Shown: one piece after another, positions 1 to 9,293 of the stretch | How positions within the stretch are numbered: position 1 is the stretch's first letter | Layout: each line of letters starts with the position of its first letter | Source: Desulfovibrio sp. TomC | Lineage (GTDB): Bacteria; Desulfobacterota; Desulfovibrionia; Desulfovibrionales; Desulfovibrionaceae | Length of the DNA: 64,000 nt | Direction: 5' to 3' | NCBI RefSeq assembly: GCF_000801335.2 | Contig: NZ_JSEH01000004.1 | Span: forward strand, 1 to 64,000 | The notes under the pieces: generated by a model | What the model was told of the DNA's origin: nothing | What the model saw: only the letters and a program-made list of their open reading frames with translations | Databases searched by the model: none | Translations under genes and position numbers: made by a program

Positions 1-1
1 G

Positions 2-2250
2 GGTGGCGTCCAGTCCGGTGGCGGCGGTGGCCGTCAGGGCGGCGATCTGGGTGGCGGTCAGGGCGGCCAGGGTGGTCGTGGACAGCTCGCTGGCGTCCGT
101 GGCGGTTAGGCCTTTTATCTGGGCGGTGGTCAGCGCCGCGATCTGGTTGGCGGACAAGGCGCTGACCTGGGTGCTGGTCAGCCCGCTTACGGCAGTGGCG
201 GTCAGACCCTTGACTTGGGTGGTGGTCAGGGCGGCCAGCTGGGTGGTGGAGAGGGCCTCGACTGCGGTCATGGTCAGGGCGGCGATCTGGGTGGCCGTCA
301 GGGCCTGCAACTGGCTTGCAGTCAGGACCGCGATCTGATCCTCGTTGATCCCGGCAATCTGGGCAGCGGACAAGGCCGCCATCTGGGCGGTGGTCAGGGC
401 GGCGAACTGGGTGGTGGTCAGGCCGTTTATGTCGGTGCTGCTCAGACCTTTGATCTGGGTGGCGGCCAGGGCGGCCAACTGGGTGGTGGAGAGGGCGCTT
501 AACTGGGTATCGGTCAGGGCAGCGCTGGAAAGTCCCTGGATCTGGGTGGCGGTCAGGACACTGATTTGGTCTTCGGAAAGGCCGGCCACGGCCGTGGCGG
601 TCAGGGCGCTCAGCTGGGTGGAGGTAAACGCCGCCAGTTCGTCAGGGGTCAGTTCGCTGACGTCAGTGCTGGTCAGCCCCCGGATCTGGGCCGGGGTCAG
701 GGAAGCGATCTGGGCCGGGCTTAGTTCGGCAAACTGGGTGCTGGTGAGCTGGCTGACCGAGGCGGCGCTCAGGCTCTGGATTTGGGCGTTGGTCATGGCC
801 GCCAGTTCGGTGCTGGTCAGGGCTCCTGCGGCTGTCGTGGTCAGGGCGGCGATTTGGGCAGTGGACAGCCACTTGATCTGGGTCGTGGTCAGGGAGGGGA
901 TCTGATCGGCGGTCAGGCCCTTGATCTGGCTGACGCTCAGTCCGGAAATCTGGGTGGCGGACAGGACTGCGAGCTGACTGGGAGACAGCAGCCCGATGGC
1001 GGTGGCGGAGAGTCCGGACAGGGCCGTCTTGGTCAGGGCGGTGATCTGGTCGGTGGACAGGACAGCCAGCTGGGTGGCGGCCAAAGCGCCTGCCGCGGCG
1101 GCGGTCAATCCGGCGATCTGGGTGGTGGTCAGACCGGCGATCTGGTCCTCGGACAGGCCCTTGATATTGGCAGCGGTCAGGGCCGCGATCTGGGTGGCGC
1201 CAAGCGCTGCCAGTTCCGTGGTCGTCAGATCGCCAAGGTCCGTGGCGGTCAGGCCCCTGATTTGGGTGGTGGTCAGGGCCGTGATCTGGTCCGTGGTCAG
1301 GGCGGCGGACTGGGAGGCATTCAAGGCGTTGATCCAGGAACTGGCCAGGCTCTTGACCTGGGTGGTCGAGAGCGAAGCAAGCTGGGTCCCGCGCAAGGCG
1401 TCGATGGCCGTGGTGGTCATGGCTGAAAGCTGGGTCCCGGTCAGGGCGGCCAGCTGGGCCGTGGTCAGGGCGTTGATCTGTCCGCCGTCCAGGGCCTTTA
1501 TCTGGGTAACGGTCAGGGCCGCCACTTGCGTTCCGGTCAAGGCGGCCAGCTGTTCGGGGGTCAGAGCGCCCACCGAGGCAGCGGCCAGGGCGGCCACCTG
1601 GGTGGGGGCCAATCCGGCCAACTGGGCGGCGCTGAGCTGTCTGGCCTGGGTGGTGGTCAGGGCGGCCAGACCGGCGGACGTCAGACTGACAACCTGGGTC
1701 GGTTCCAGGCCGGCGACCTGCTCTTCGGTGAGGTTTTTGACCTGGGCGGCGGTCAGGGCGCTCATCTGGGTGGTGCTCAGGGCGTCCATCTGGCTGGGGC
1801 TGAGACTGGCCAGGGCGGTGCCGGCGAGGCTTTTCACCTGGGTGGCGGACAGGGCGTTTATCTGGCCCGTGGAGAGTCCGGCCATCTGGGTGTCTCTGAG
1901 CGCCGCCATCTGGGTGGCGGTCAGGGCGGAAATCTGCGTGGTGGACAGGGCCGCAATCTGGGTCGTGGTCAGTTCGGCAATCTGGGTGGTGGTCAGTTCG
2001 CCAATGTCGGTGGCGGTCAGTCCTGCCAGCTGGGTGGTGGACAAGGCGGCAATTTCGTCCGCACCAAAGACAGCAATCTGGTTCTTGGTGAGGGCGGAAA
2101 ATTGGACGGCGCTGAAATAAGCGATCTGGTCGATGGTCAGGGCGGCGGCCTGTCCGGTGGTCAGGGCGGCGACCTGGGAGGCGGAGAGCGCTTCGACCTG
2201 GGATTCCATCAGAACGGCGAAATCCGTGGCGTCCAGGCTTCGCAACGTGG
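2..2250 (-). repeat. 24-bp tandem repeat array encoding the octapeptides
   Basis: The DNA repeats with a 24-bp period across the whole stretch; the commonest plus-strand unit resembles gggcggcgatctgggtggtg followed by gtca. Units differ from each other by several bases, so this is an old, selected protein repeat and not a recent DNA expansion. One unit near 520 has lost 9 bp without breaking the frame. Confidence 0.9.
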
Positions 2251-2308
2251 TCGTCGACAGGCTGGCAATGGCCTCGGGGGTGTACGTCGCGATTGAGGAT
2301 GCAAGCAT
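2..2308 (-). CDS. Giant octapeptide-repeat protein (N-terminal part, partial)
   Basis: One reading frame stays open on the minus strand from an ATG at 2308 to the left edge, 769 codons with no stop. A good ribosome site (AAGGAG, 7 nt before the ATG) fixes the start. The N-terminus (MLASSIATYTPEAIASL) has no signal peptide or membrane segment. From about residue 10 on, the protein is almost entirely an 8-residue repeat, L-[TS]-x-[TSA]-Q-[ILVM]-x-[AG], about 95 copies, for example LTTTQIAA and LSATQISG. One unit near base 520 is 3 residues short, so the phase shifts in frame. Long Thr/Gln/Ala repeat proteins of this kind occur in proteobacteria and are often named haem-utilisation or adhesion proteins without experimental proof. 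Surface display by type I secretion is possible, but the C-terminus that would show it is outside the window. The long plus-strand frames over this region are by-products of the repeat. Confidence 0.85.
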   Translation of the reverse strand, partial: MLASSIATYTPEAIASLSTTTLRSLDATDFAVLMESQVEALSASQVAALTTGQAAALTIDQIAYFSAVQFSALTKNQIAVFGADEIAALSTTQLAGLTATDIGELTTTQIAELTTTQIAALSTTQISALTATQMAALRDTQMAGLSTGQINALSATQVKSLAGTALASLSPSQMDALSTTQMSALTAAQVKNLTEEQVAGLEPTQVVSLTSAGLAALTTTQARQLSAAQLAGLAPTQVAALAAASVGALTPEQLAALTGTQVAALTVTQIKALDGGQINALTTAQLAALTGTQLSAMTTTAIDALRGTQLASLSTTQVKSLASSWINALNASQSAALTTDQITALTTTQIRGLTATDLGDLTTTELAALGATQIAALTAANIKGLSEDQIAGLTTTQIAGLTAAAAGALAATQLAVLSTDQITALTKTALSGLSATAIGLLSPSQLAVLSATQISGLSVSQIKGLTADQIPSLTTTQIKWLSTAQIAALTTTAAGALTSTELAAMTNAQIQSLSAASVSQLTSTQFAELSPAQIASLTPAQIRGLTSTDVSELTPDELAAFTSTQLSALTATAVAGLSEDQISVLTATQIQGLSSAALTDTQLSALSTTQLAALAATQIKGLSSTDINGLTTTQFAALTTAQMAALSAAQIAGINEDQIAVLTASQLQALTATQIAALTMTAVEALSTTQLAALTTTQVKGLTATAVSGLTSTQVSALSANQIAALTTAQIKGLTATDASELSTTTLAALTATQIAALTATAATGLDAT

Positions 2309-2696
2309 GTTCCGACTCCTTGCGCTTGGGACCTGGCAGGCGTCCGGTACGGCTCTGGGACGCGGGAAATTATTGCCTACTACGGCAACTTTCAGTTCAT
2401 AAGGCAAGATTAGCGCCAATGATAACGACTTTGGGCCAGTGCGTTCGTATTGCATCCGTTTCGGGACGGACCGGGGGCGACGACGGGGAATGGCCTGGGA
2501 GCCGGGCGCAGACTGCACGGGCTGTGCGGCCGCGCGGACGGCCTTTCATGGGCACGGGACACACTCGGTTGCCCAGGGGGAAAGCTTTCGGTGGACAGGG
2601 GGCCGGGCCGGCCGATACCTTTTGCCGATGCCGGCATGTTCCAAATCCCTGGAAAGGGATCCGTTCGATAACCACCGACAATAACTAGGTAGAGAG
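2309..2696. other. Intergenic region between divergent genes
   Basis: 388 bp between the start of the minus-strand repeat protein and the start of the plus-strand DUF4125 gene. It must hold both promoters, but no convincing -35/-10 pair was found. The several short frames that cross it overlap each other on both strands and have no ribosome sites. The only supported element is the AAGGAG at about 2316-2321 belonging to the repeat protein. Confidence 0.6.
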
Positions 2697-3263
2697 ATGC
2701 CGATGCGAGTTACAAACGAAACCCGGGAAGCCCTGCTGACAAGCATCATCGAAAAGGAACTGTCCATGTTCCTGGCGATCCAAAACGAAGAGGAGCCGGC
2801 CTCCGGCCGGCACAATCCGGACGCTTTCCGGCTCACGCGCTGGATGGCCCACGCCGTGCATACCGACGCGGTCCTGGCCTCCTATCTGGAGGACCTTTTG
2901 CTGGCCGAAGCCGCCGGGCGCAATTGCATCGCCGAGAAATACGGCCGCCTGTCGGGTGAGATCCCGTCGGGAGCGGACAGCCCGCACATCGCCCTGATTG
3001 CCGATGCCGAGGCCGAGTGGCTGGAGGAGGCTGCGGCCCGCTACCCGGTGGCCATCAAAAGCACCGGCGGCGTCCTGTTTCGCCGCTATGTCGCCTGTGA
3101 ACTGGAAGGTCTGTCCGGGCGGACGCTGGCCCTGTACGCCGAGGAGGTCCAGGCGGCCCGGGAGGCGGGGCGCAATATGGTGGAAGAGCGCCATGAACTG
3201 TTGTGCCGGCGCATGGGCTATGCCTCCCTGGCGGCGCGGGAGGCGGCTTTGGGCCAGGAGTAG
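2697..3263 (+). CDS. DUF4125 family protein
   Basis: 188-residue soluble protein of unknown function. The N-terminal segment (IIEKELSMFLAIQNEEEP), the RLTRWM segment at about residue 46, the SYLEDL segment, two GRN motifs and the C-terminal MGYASL pattern match my recollection of DUF4125 proteins, which are frequent in Desulfovibrio and anaerobic Firmicutes. No signal peptide or membrane helix is present. The ribosome site is weak (AGGTAGAGAG), and a second ATG at 2703 is an alternative start. It stands alone: the next gene starts 144 bp downstream behind its own ribosome site. Family assignment is from pattern memory; no function is known. Confidence 0.75.
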   Translation: MPMRVTNETREALLTSIIEKELSMFLAIQNEEEPASGRHNPDAFRLTRWMAHAVHTDAVLASYLEDLLLAEAAGRNCIAEKYGRLSGEIPSGADSPHIALIADAEAEWLEEAAARYPVAIKSTGGVLFRRYVACELEGLSGRTLALYAEEVQAAREAGRNMVEERHELLCRRMGYASLAAREAALGQE

Positions 3264-3407
3264 GGCCGCCGGTCGCGCGCCTGGCTGCGCAGGAGGCAAC
3301 GCGCCGCGAACGCTTCCTGGCCGCAGTCAGTACGGCTCCACGAGTCTTTGGGGGATGGACGAACCAAGCCGTTGCCAACGACCGGCGACGGGCGAAAGGG
3401 GAAACAC

Positions 3408-4502
3408 ATGATCACGACGACGCTGTTTCCTGGACGCTATGTCCAGGGCAACGGGGCCTTGTCCCGTTTGGGCCGGGAGCTGTCCCGCCTGGGCACCCGC
3501 CATTTTCTGATTTGCTCCCCGCATCCGCTGGAGCATCTGCTGCCGCCCGTCCTGCCGCAGCTTGAGCAGGCCGGGACAGTGCATATCGAGCGTTTCGGCC
3601 GGGAATGCACGGACCAGGAAATTGCCCGGCTGCTGGCTGCGGCCAAGGCGTTTGGCGCACAGACCATAACCGCCCTTGGCGGCGGCAAGACCCTGGACAC
3701 GGCCAAGGCCGTGGCTGCCCAGGCCGGACTCCCTGTGGCCGTGGTCCCCACCATCGCCTCCACGGATGCGCCTTGCAGTTCGGTCTGCATCATCTACACA
3801 GCGCAAGGGGTGTTTGAGCGGGTGGACATCCTGCCCCGCAATCCCGATCTGGTGCTGGTCGATACCGCCATCATGGCCGCGGCTCCGGCCCGGTTCCTGG
3901 TGGCCGGCATGGGCGACGCGCTGGCCACCTGGTTTGAGGCGGAGTCCTGCCGTATCAGCCGGGGGGCCAATATCGCCGGGGACGTCGGGTCCATGACCGC
4001 CCATGCCCTGGCCCGGCTGTGCTATGAGACGGTGCGGGACTGGGGGCTTTTGGCGCGCACGGCCTGCCAGGCCGGCGTAGTCACACCGGCCCTGGAGCGC
4101 GTTGTCGAGGCCAACACGCTGTTAAGCGGCCTGGGGTTCGAGAGCGGCGGCCTGGGCGCGGCTCATTCCATCCACAACGGCCTGACTGCCCTGGCTGGGG
4201 TCCACGGCCGCAGCCATGGCGAGAAAGTGGCCTTTGGCGTACTGGCTTCGCTCTTTCTGACAGACAAGCCCGTGGCCTGCATTAATGAGGTCTACGACCT
4301 GTGCCTGTCCCTTGGCCTGCCGACCACCCTGGCCGATCTGGGGCTGGCCGGCGTGTCTGACGCTGATCTGCTCCTGGTGGCGCAAAAGGCTTGCGCCGCC
4401 GGAGAAAGCATCCACAACGAGCCGGTGGAGATCTCCCCGGGCGTGGTCCTGGCCGCCCTCAAGGCGGCCGATGCCGAGGGTCGCCGTCGCCGGCCGGCCT
4501 AG
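3408..4502 (+). CDS. gldA: Glycerol dehydrogenase (iron-containing ADH family)
   Basis: 364-residue NAD-dependent metal alcohol dehydrogenase, close to the usual 367 for GldA; it oxidises glycerol to dihydroxyacetone in the cytoplasm. Seen: the nucleotide-binding GGGKTLDTAK motif near residue 92, the metal ligand Asp in MGDALATWFEA, and the two metal-binding His residues in AAHSIHNGL and GRSHGEKV. An upstream GTG at 3348 would lengthen the frame, but AAGGGG lies 7 nt before the ATG at 3408, and protein similarity begins there (MITTTLFPGRY). No glycerol kinase or dihydroxyacetone kinase lies beside it. Related enzymes with other alcohol substrates cannot be excluded. Confidence 0.88.
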   Translation: MITTTLFPGRYVQGNGALSRLGRELSRLGTRHFLICSPHPLEHLLPPVLPQLEQAGTVHIERFGRECTDQEIARLLAAAKAFGAQTITALGGGKTLDTAKAVAAQAGLPVAVVPTIASTDAPCSSVCIIYTAQGVFERVDILPRNPDLVLVDTAIMAAAPARFLVAGMGDALATWFEAESCRISRGANIAGDVGSMTAHALARLCYETVRDWGLLARTACQAGVVTPALERVVEANTLLSGLGFESGGLGAAHSIHNGLTALAGVHGRSHGEKVAFGVLASLFLTDKPVACINEVYDLCLSLGLPTTLADLGLAGVSDADLLLVAQKACAAGESIHNEPVEISPGVVLAALKAADAEGRRRRPA

Positions 4503-4772
4503 GACGGTGTTTCGGATTAATGGTGCATTTTTTCCGTGAATGCGGCATGTTATGGCTTTATTCCGTGCCCCGGCCCAGATGTGCATTGCCCAGAGGCGAC
4601 GCCTGGGCCGGGGCTGGATCGCGCCGTTGTCGGAGCCGATAGGCGGGGCAGACGGGGAGTGTGTCCCGCCTTGCGCTTCAGGCCTGGGGGCCATGCTGGA
4701 AGGCTCGGGAATTGACTTTCATCGCATTCGATGGAAGAGAATAGAGGAACGTCTGGACTCGGAGGAAGCGCT

Positions 4773-5375
4773 ATGAAAGGCAATGCGTTGACTACTTTTT
4801 TTATAAAGCATTCACTGGCTATTTTTGTGATTGCTACGGCGTGTTGCCTGTCGCTGATCGTCTATTTCACGAATAGTTTCAAGCCAAATGTCCTTGGAAC
4901 ATGGATGATTGTTGGAATCCTGACGTCATTGCTGTTTTCAGGAGTCGCCCTGGTCGTTATCCTGGCGGTCGCTGCAGTCGAGAAGGCGCGTAAATACATT
5001 ATTGCGTACCAGCCGCAGGAAGGGGTCACGTTAAAAGGACGCTATGAAAAAGAGCGGATACGGGTCTCGGATTTTTTCTCGGCCTTCCTTCTGGTCAATG
5101 AGAACATCACCTTTGAGAATTGTGAAATTCAAGGTCCTGGATCAATCTATCTGCTCGAAAACAGCGATCTCGATAACTGCACATTCAAATTATGCGATTG
5201 GATCGTGGTCAAGGGCGAGGTGACGGTCAATACGGCGGCGCATTTCCGAAATACCGATTTTTTGAATTGCAACTTTTTCAATGTCGCCATCTATATGTCG
5301 CAGGAGACAGCGAACAGGCTGTGCGAAAAGCAAAAGGCCTGTTCCCGCGAAGAACTGTCCATTATCGGTCGCTAG
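4773..5375 (+). CDS. Small membrane protein with a pentapeptide-like soluble domain
   Basis: Unrecognised 200-residue protein. Two membrane helices (about residues 12-31 and 45-72) are followed by a Lys/Arg-rich segment and then about 120 residues of short strands rich in Asn, Phe and Cys (NITFENCEIQ, NSDLDNCTFK, NTDFLNCNFF). These resemble loosely spaced pentapeptide repeats and could fold as a short beta-helix. The ATG at 4773 is preferred because GAGGAAG lies just upstream; the frame could begin 14 codons earlier. Codon use is more AT-rich than in neighbouring genes, suggesting acquisition. It ends 30 bp from the convergent cyoE. No function can be assigned. Confidence 0.7.
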   Translation: MKGNALTTFFIKHSLAIFVIATACCLSLIVYFTNSFKPNVLGTWMIVGILTSLLFSGVALVVILAVAAVEKARKYIIAYQPQEGVTLKGRYEKERIRVSDFFSAFLLVNENITFENCEIQGPGSIYLLENSDLDNCTFKLCDWIVVKGEVTVNTAAHFRNTDFLNCNFFNVAIYMSQETANRLCEKQKACSREELSIIGR

Positions 5376-5405
5376 TGTCGCGTTCGCAACTGACGCCGCC
5401 GTTGC

Positions 5406-6275
5406 TCAGGGGAGTGGAACCGTCGCGGTATAGTCCACGGACATCATGACGCTTACAACGACAATGGTCAGGATGGAAAGGATATATAATTTTCTGGCCC
5501 AGAGCAGTTCTGTCTGAAGTTTGGGGCCGGTCCAGGCCACGGTCAACCAATACAGACTCAGCATCGCGACGACGCCGGAGTAGGCATACCCGGCATAACC
5601 GCAAACGGTCAACAACTGCGCTGCCAGCGTGAACGCAATGATATGGACCACCATGTCTTTTTTGGTGGCCGCAACGCCATGTCGGACCGGCATGACCGGC
5701 AGCGAGGCGGCGGCGTAGTCCTTGAACCGGTAAATCGTGATGGCGTAGGAGTGGGGTATCTGCCACAGGCTGAAGATGGCCAGTACGATCAGGCCGCCCA
5801 GGTCGAGCCTGCCGGTCACGGCGCAGTAGGCCGCCAGCGGCGGGGCCGCGCCGGCCAGACTGCCCACAACCGTGCTGTAGGCCGAAGTGCGCTTCATGAC
5901 GAGGCTGTAGACGCCCACATACACGGCGAAGCCGGCGACAACGATCGCCAGCGTCAACAGGTTCGTGCCTAGCCCAAGAATAGCCAGACCGATCACCCCT
6001 AAAATCAAGGCGTAGAGCAGACTGCCCACGGTCGAGATGGACTGCCGGGCCAAGGGGCGCGTTGCGGTGCGCGCCATGAGCGCGTCGATGTCCCGATCAA
6101 TATAGTTGTTGCAGACGCATCCCGAGGCGACAACAGCGGAAATGCCCACGAGGACGGCCAGAAAAAGGCCAACGTCGATACGTCCCTGGGCGGCCAGAAA
6201 AAAGCCGCCGGCGGCCGAAAGGACATTGGCAAACACAATCCAGGGCTTGGCCACCCGCAAATAGTCTTTCAGCAC
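5406..6275 (-). CDS. cyoE: Protohaem IX farnesyltransferase (haem O synthase)
   Basis: 289-residue UbiA-family prenyltransferase that adds a farnesyl group to haem B to make haem O for the oxidase encoded upstream. The first Asp-rich motif is complete (NNYIDRDID, about residues 56-64), as is the second conserved region (YRFKDYAAASLPVMPVRHG). About nine membrane helices are visible. The start codon is GTG. It is the last gene of the leftward cyo operon, 10 bp after cyoD, so oxidase and haem O supply are co-expressed. Confidence 0.95.
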   Translation of the reverse strand: MLKDYLRVAKPWIVFANVLSAAGGFFLAAQGRIDVGLFLAVLVGISAVVASGCVCNNYIDRDIDALMARTATRPLARQSISTVGSLLYALILGVIGLAILGLGTNLLTLAIVVAGFAVYVGVYSLVMKRTSAYSTVVGSLAGAAPPLAAYCAVTGRLDLGGLIVLAIFSLWQIPHSYAITIYRFKDYAAASLPVMPVRHGVAATKKDMVVHIIAFTLAAQLLTVCGYAGYAYSGVVAMLSLYWLTVAWTGPKLQTELLWARKLYILSILTIVVVSVMMSVDYTATVPLP

Positions 6276-6285
6276 GTATCAGGTC

Positions 6286-6609
6286 TCACATCCGGTAATG
6301 CAGGCTGTGCATGATCCAGATGGATCCGCCAACGAAGAGGAAAATGATAAAGAAGGTGAACAGGAGCGACATGAGATTCCAGTACATGGCGGAAGATGTG
6401 TCGAGATGGAGAAAATAATGCAGTTGCACAATGATCTGGGCGACGGCAGCGGCAAATATGCAGAATATGGTGGCCGAGTGGGGCAGCGCGCCGGTCATGA
6501 CCAGGACAAAGGGGATGGCTGTCAGCAGGACTGAAAGGCCAAACCCTGTGGCGTAGGATCTGATCGAACCGGTGTTGGCCCCGGCCGCGTCGTGGTGTGT
6601 CTGATGCAT
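6286..6609 (-). CDS. cyoD: Cytochrome bo3 quinol oxidase subunit IV
   Basis: 107 residues with three predicted membrane helices, matching CyoD in length (109 in E. coli). The QLHYFLHLD segment between helices 2 and 3 is typical of the family. It starts one base after the cyoC stop codon, so the two are translated in tandem. Subunit IV is thought to assist assembly of the CuB site in subunit I. Confidence 0.93.
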   Translation of the reverse strand: MHQTHHDAAGANTGSIRSYATGFGLSVLLTAIPFVLVMTGALPHSATIFCIFAAAVAQIIVQLHYFLHLDTSSAMYWNLMSLLFTFFIIFLFVGGSIWIMHSLHYRM

Positions 6610-6610
6610 C

Positions 6611-7228
6611 TTACAAGACCCCCATCAGGTAGACGACCGTAAAGAGACCGATCCAGACAATATCGAGAAAGTGCCAGAACATGCCGAGTCGCAGGAGTCG
6701 GCTTTGCACCGGCGCGGTCAGGCCCTTGGTCGCCAGCTGGACCAGCATCACCGCCATCCAGAGCAGGCCGCAGGCCACGTGGGCGCCGTGGGTGCCGACA
6801 AGCGCGAAAAACGCCGAAAGAAAACCGCTGCGCTGCGGTCCGGCCCCTTCGTGGATGAGCTGGCTGAATTCGTGGATTTCCATGGACACGAAGCCCAGCC
6901 CCAACAGGAAGGTGACGACCAGCCCCAGCCTGATCGGCCGTGTGTCGCCTTTGCGCATGGTCAGCATGGTCAGGCCGAAGGTCGCGCTGCTAACGAGCAG
7001 CAGGGCCGTTTCCCCCAGCACGTAGGGCAGATTGAAGAGCTCTTTGCCTGTCGGTCCCCCGGCATAATTCTGGGAAAGGACCACATAGGTCGCAAAGAGA
7101 CCGGCAAAGAGGATGAGGTCGCTCATCAGATAGATCCAAAACCCAAGCGCCGCAATGGACGCCGTGTCGTGGACCTCGCCGCGGGTCTCAAGGCTGGTGT
7201 TTGGAAGTGTTGCTTCGGTCGCCGTCAT
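6611..7228 (-). CDS. cyoC: Cytochrome bo3 quinol oxidase subunit III
   Basis: 205 residues with five membrane helices, the same size and topology as E. coli CyoC (204). The FWHFLDIVWIGLF segment near the C-terminus is the haem-copper oxidase subunit III signature. AAGGAG lies 6 nt before the ATG. It follows cyoB after 75 bp and abuts cyoD. Confidence 0.95.
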   Translation of the reverse strand: MTATEATLPNTSLETRGEVHDTASIAALGFWIYLMSDLILFAGLFATYVVLSQNYAGGPTGKELFNLPYVLGETALLLVSSATFGLTMLTMRKGDTRPIRLGLVVTFLLGLGFVSMEIHEFSQLIHEGAGPQRSGFLSAFFALVGTHGAHVACGLLWMAVMLVQLATKGLTAPVQSRLLRLGMFWHFLDIVWIGLFTVVYLMGVL

Positions 7229-7303
7229 ATATCTCTCCTTTGAAGCGTCTGCCCAGTTTTGGCTGTGCTTGCCATCCGTCGCTTGCCTGGCGCGCAGGCG
7301 ACG

Positions 7304-9271
7304 TTAGCCCATGTTCTGATAGCGCAGGTTCTCGATGCGCGCGACTTCGGCCGCCGGAATGATGTAATGGATGTCATCGAGGCTGGCCCGGGCGACCACC
7401 ACGGCGATAAGGCCCAGGAAACTCGCGGCGGCCAGCCACCAGATGTACCAGATCATGGAAAAGCCGAAGACAAAGGCCAGGACGCCGATCGCCAGGCCAT
7501 GCCAGGAATTTTTGGGCATTTCGATCGGCTCATACTTGGCCGGGCGCTTGGCGGCGAGGCCCTTTTCCTTCATGTCCCAGAAGGCGTCGCGGTCCTCAAC
7601 GACGGGAATAATGGCGAAGTTGTAGACCGGGGGCGGCGAGGTGGTCGCCCATTCGAGAGTCCGGCCATCCCAGGGGTCGCCAGTGACGTCACGGTTGGCG
7701 TGGCGGTCTTTGATGCTGACCAGGAGTTGGATGATGGTGCAGCCGATGCCCAGGGCAATGACGCCCGTACCGAGGAAGGCAATGATGAGATAGGGCTGCC
7801 AGGCCGGATTGTCGAAATGCTGCATCCGCCGGGGCATGCCCATGAATCCGAGGATATACAGAGGGATAAAGGCCATATAAAAGCCGATCAGCCAGCACCA
7901 GAAGGCCCGCTTGCCCCAGGTTTCGTCCAGGCGAAAGCCGATGGCCTTGGGAAACCAGTAGGCGTAGCCGGCAAAGAAACCGAACAGCGTGCCGGGAACC
8001 AGCATATTGTGGAAATGGGCAATGAGAAACAGGCTGTTGTGCAGCACGAAATCGGCCGGCGGGATGGACAGAAGGACGCCGGCCAGACCGCCCACGGCAA
8101 AGGTGGAAAGAAAGCCGAGGGTCCAATACATCGGCGTGGTAAAGCTCACCCGGCCGCGATACATCGTAAAGAGCCAGTTGAACACTTTGACGCCCGTGGG
8201 GATGGCGATCAGCATGGTCGAGATGCCAAAGACGATATTGACGTTGGCGCTGGACCCCATCGTAAAGAAGTGGTGGACCCAGACGGCAAAGGACAGAAAC
8301 ATGATGGCGGCCGTGGCGTACACCAGGGAGCCATAGCCAAAGAGTTTCTTTCTGGAAAAGGTGCTGACGACCTCGGAGAAGATGCCGAAGGCCGGCAGGA
8401 TGACGATGTAGACCTCGGGATGGCCCCAGGTCCAGAACAGATTGGCGTACATCATCATGTTGCCGCCCAGGTCGTTGCTGAAGAAATGCATCCCGAGATA
8501 GCGATCCAGGGTCAAAAGGGCCAGGGCGACGGTTAAGACCGGAAACGAGAAGATGATGAGCACGTTGGTAAAGACGGCGGTCCAGGTGAAAAGCGGCATC
8601 CGCATGAGGGTCATGCCCGGAGCGCGCATTTTCAAGATGGTGACCAGGAAATTGACCCCGGTCAGCAGGGTCCCCAGGCCGGCTATCTGGATGGACCACA
8701 TCCAGTAATCCACGCCGGTGTCCGGGCTGTAGGCAAGTTCGGTCAGGGGGGCATAGCCGGACCAGCCGGCCCGGGAGAATTCCCCGACGCCAAGGGAAAC
8801 CATGACCAGCATGGTGCCGGCCACGGTCAGCCAGAAGCTCACCGAGTTCAGGAACGGGAAGGCCACGTCGCGCGCGCCGATCTGGAGCGGGATGATGATG
8901 TTCATGAGTCCCGAGAGAAAGGGCATGGCCATAAAAAGGATCATGATCGTGCCGTGGGCGCTGAAAATCTGGTTGAAGTGATCCGGCGGCAGAAAGCCTT
9001 GCGCAGCGCCCAGGGCAATGGCCTGGTGCGTGCGCATCATGATGGCGTCGGAAAAGCCGCGCAGCAGCATGATCAGCGACAAGATGACGTACATGATGCC
9101 GATCTTCTTGTGGTCGAAGCTGGTGAGCCATTCCTTCCAGAGGTAGGTCCACTTCTTGAAGTAGGTAATAAGGACGAGAATGCCAAATCCGGCCAGCAGG
9201 GAGCCGACAACCGCCCCCATGACGATCGGATCATGGTACGGTATGGCAGAGAGGCTCAGTTTTCCGAACAT
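7304..9271 (-). CDS. cyoB: Cytochrome bo3 quinol oxidase subunit I
   Basis: 655-residue catalytic subunit that oxidises quinol, reduces oxygen to water and pumps protons. Counting from the ATG at 9271 (GGAGG upstream), key residues fall on the same numbers as in E. coli CyoB: haem b ligands His106 and His421, haem o3 ligand His419, CuB ligands His284, His333 and His334, D-channel Asp135, and Glu286. The high-affinity quinone-site residues Arg71, Asp75, His98 and Gln101 are all present, so the electron donor is a quinol and not cytochrome c. The frame can be extended to 9505, but that part overlaps cyoA and is not homologous. Confidence 0.97.
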   Translation of the reverse strand: MFGKLSLSAIPYHDPIVMGAVVGSLLAGFGILVLITYFKKWTYLWKEWLTSFDHKKIGIMYVILSLIMLLRGFSDAIMMRTHQAIALGAAQGFLPPDHFNQIFSAHGTIMILFMAMPFLSGLMNIIIPLQIGARDVAFPFLNSVSFWLTVAGTMLVMVSLGVGEFSRAGWSGYAPLTELAYSPDTGVDYWMWSIQIAGLGTLLTGVNFLVTILKMRAPGMTLMRMPLFTWTAVFTNVLIIFSFPVLTVALALLTLDRYLGMHFFSNDLGGNMMMYANLFWTWGHPEVYIVILPAFGIFSEVVSTFSRKKLFGYGSLVYATAAIMFLSFAVWVHHFFTMGSSANVNIVFGISTMLIAIPTGVKVFNWLFTMYRGRVSFTTPMYWTLGFLSTFAVGGLAGVLLSIPPADFVLHNSLFLIAHFHNMLVPGTLFGFFAGYAYWFPKAIGFRLDETWGKRAFWCWLIGFYMAFIPLYILGFMGMPRRMQHFDNPAWQPYLIIAFLGTGVIALGIGCTIIQLLVSIKDRHANRDVTGDPWDGRTLEWATTSPPPVYNFAIIPVVEDRDAFWDMKEKGLAAKRPAKYEPIEMPKNSWHGLAIGVLAFVFGFSMIWYIWWLAAASFLGLIAVVVARASLDDIHYIIPAAEVARIENLRYQNMG

Positions 9272-9293
9272 TGCAGCGGTCCTCCGTATGGCC

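Noticed and set aside
2-2250. 24-bp repeats as a CRISPR array
   Set aside because: Repeats are contiguous without spacers, degenerate, and keep a reading frame.
3-2296. Long plus-strand frames (3-338, 215-502, 345-905, 782-1426, 996-2120, 1526-2296) over the repeat array
   Set aside because: They are Gly/Gln or Val/Ala periodic by-products of the 24-bp repeat, lack ribosome sites, are interrupted, and lie opposite an unbroken 769-codon frame with AAGGAG before its ATG.
7259-8536. 425-codon plus-strand frame
   Set aside because: Antisense to cyoB, which has every catalytic residue; composition is the typical shadow of a GC-rich gene.
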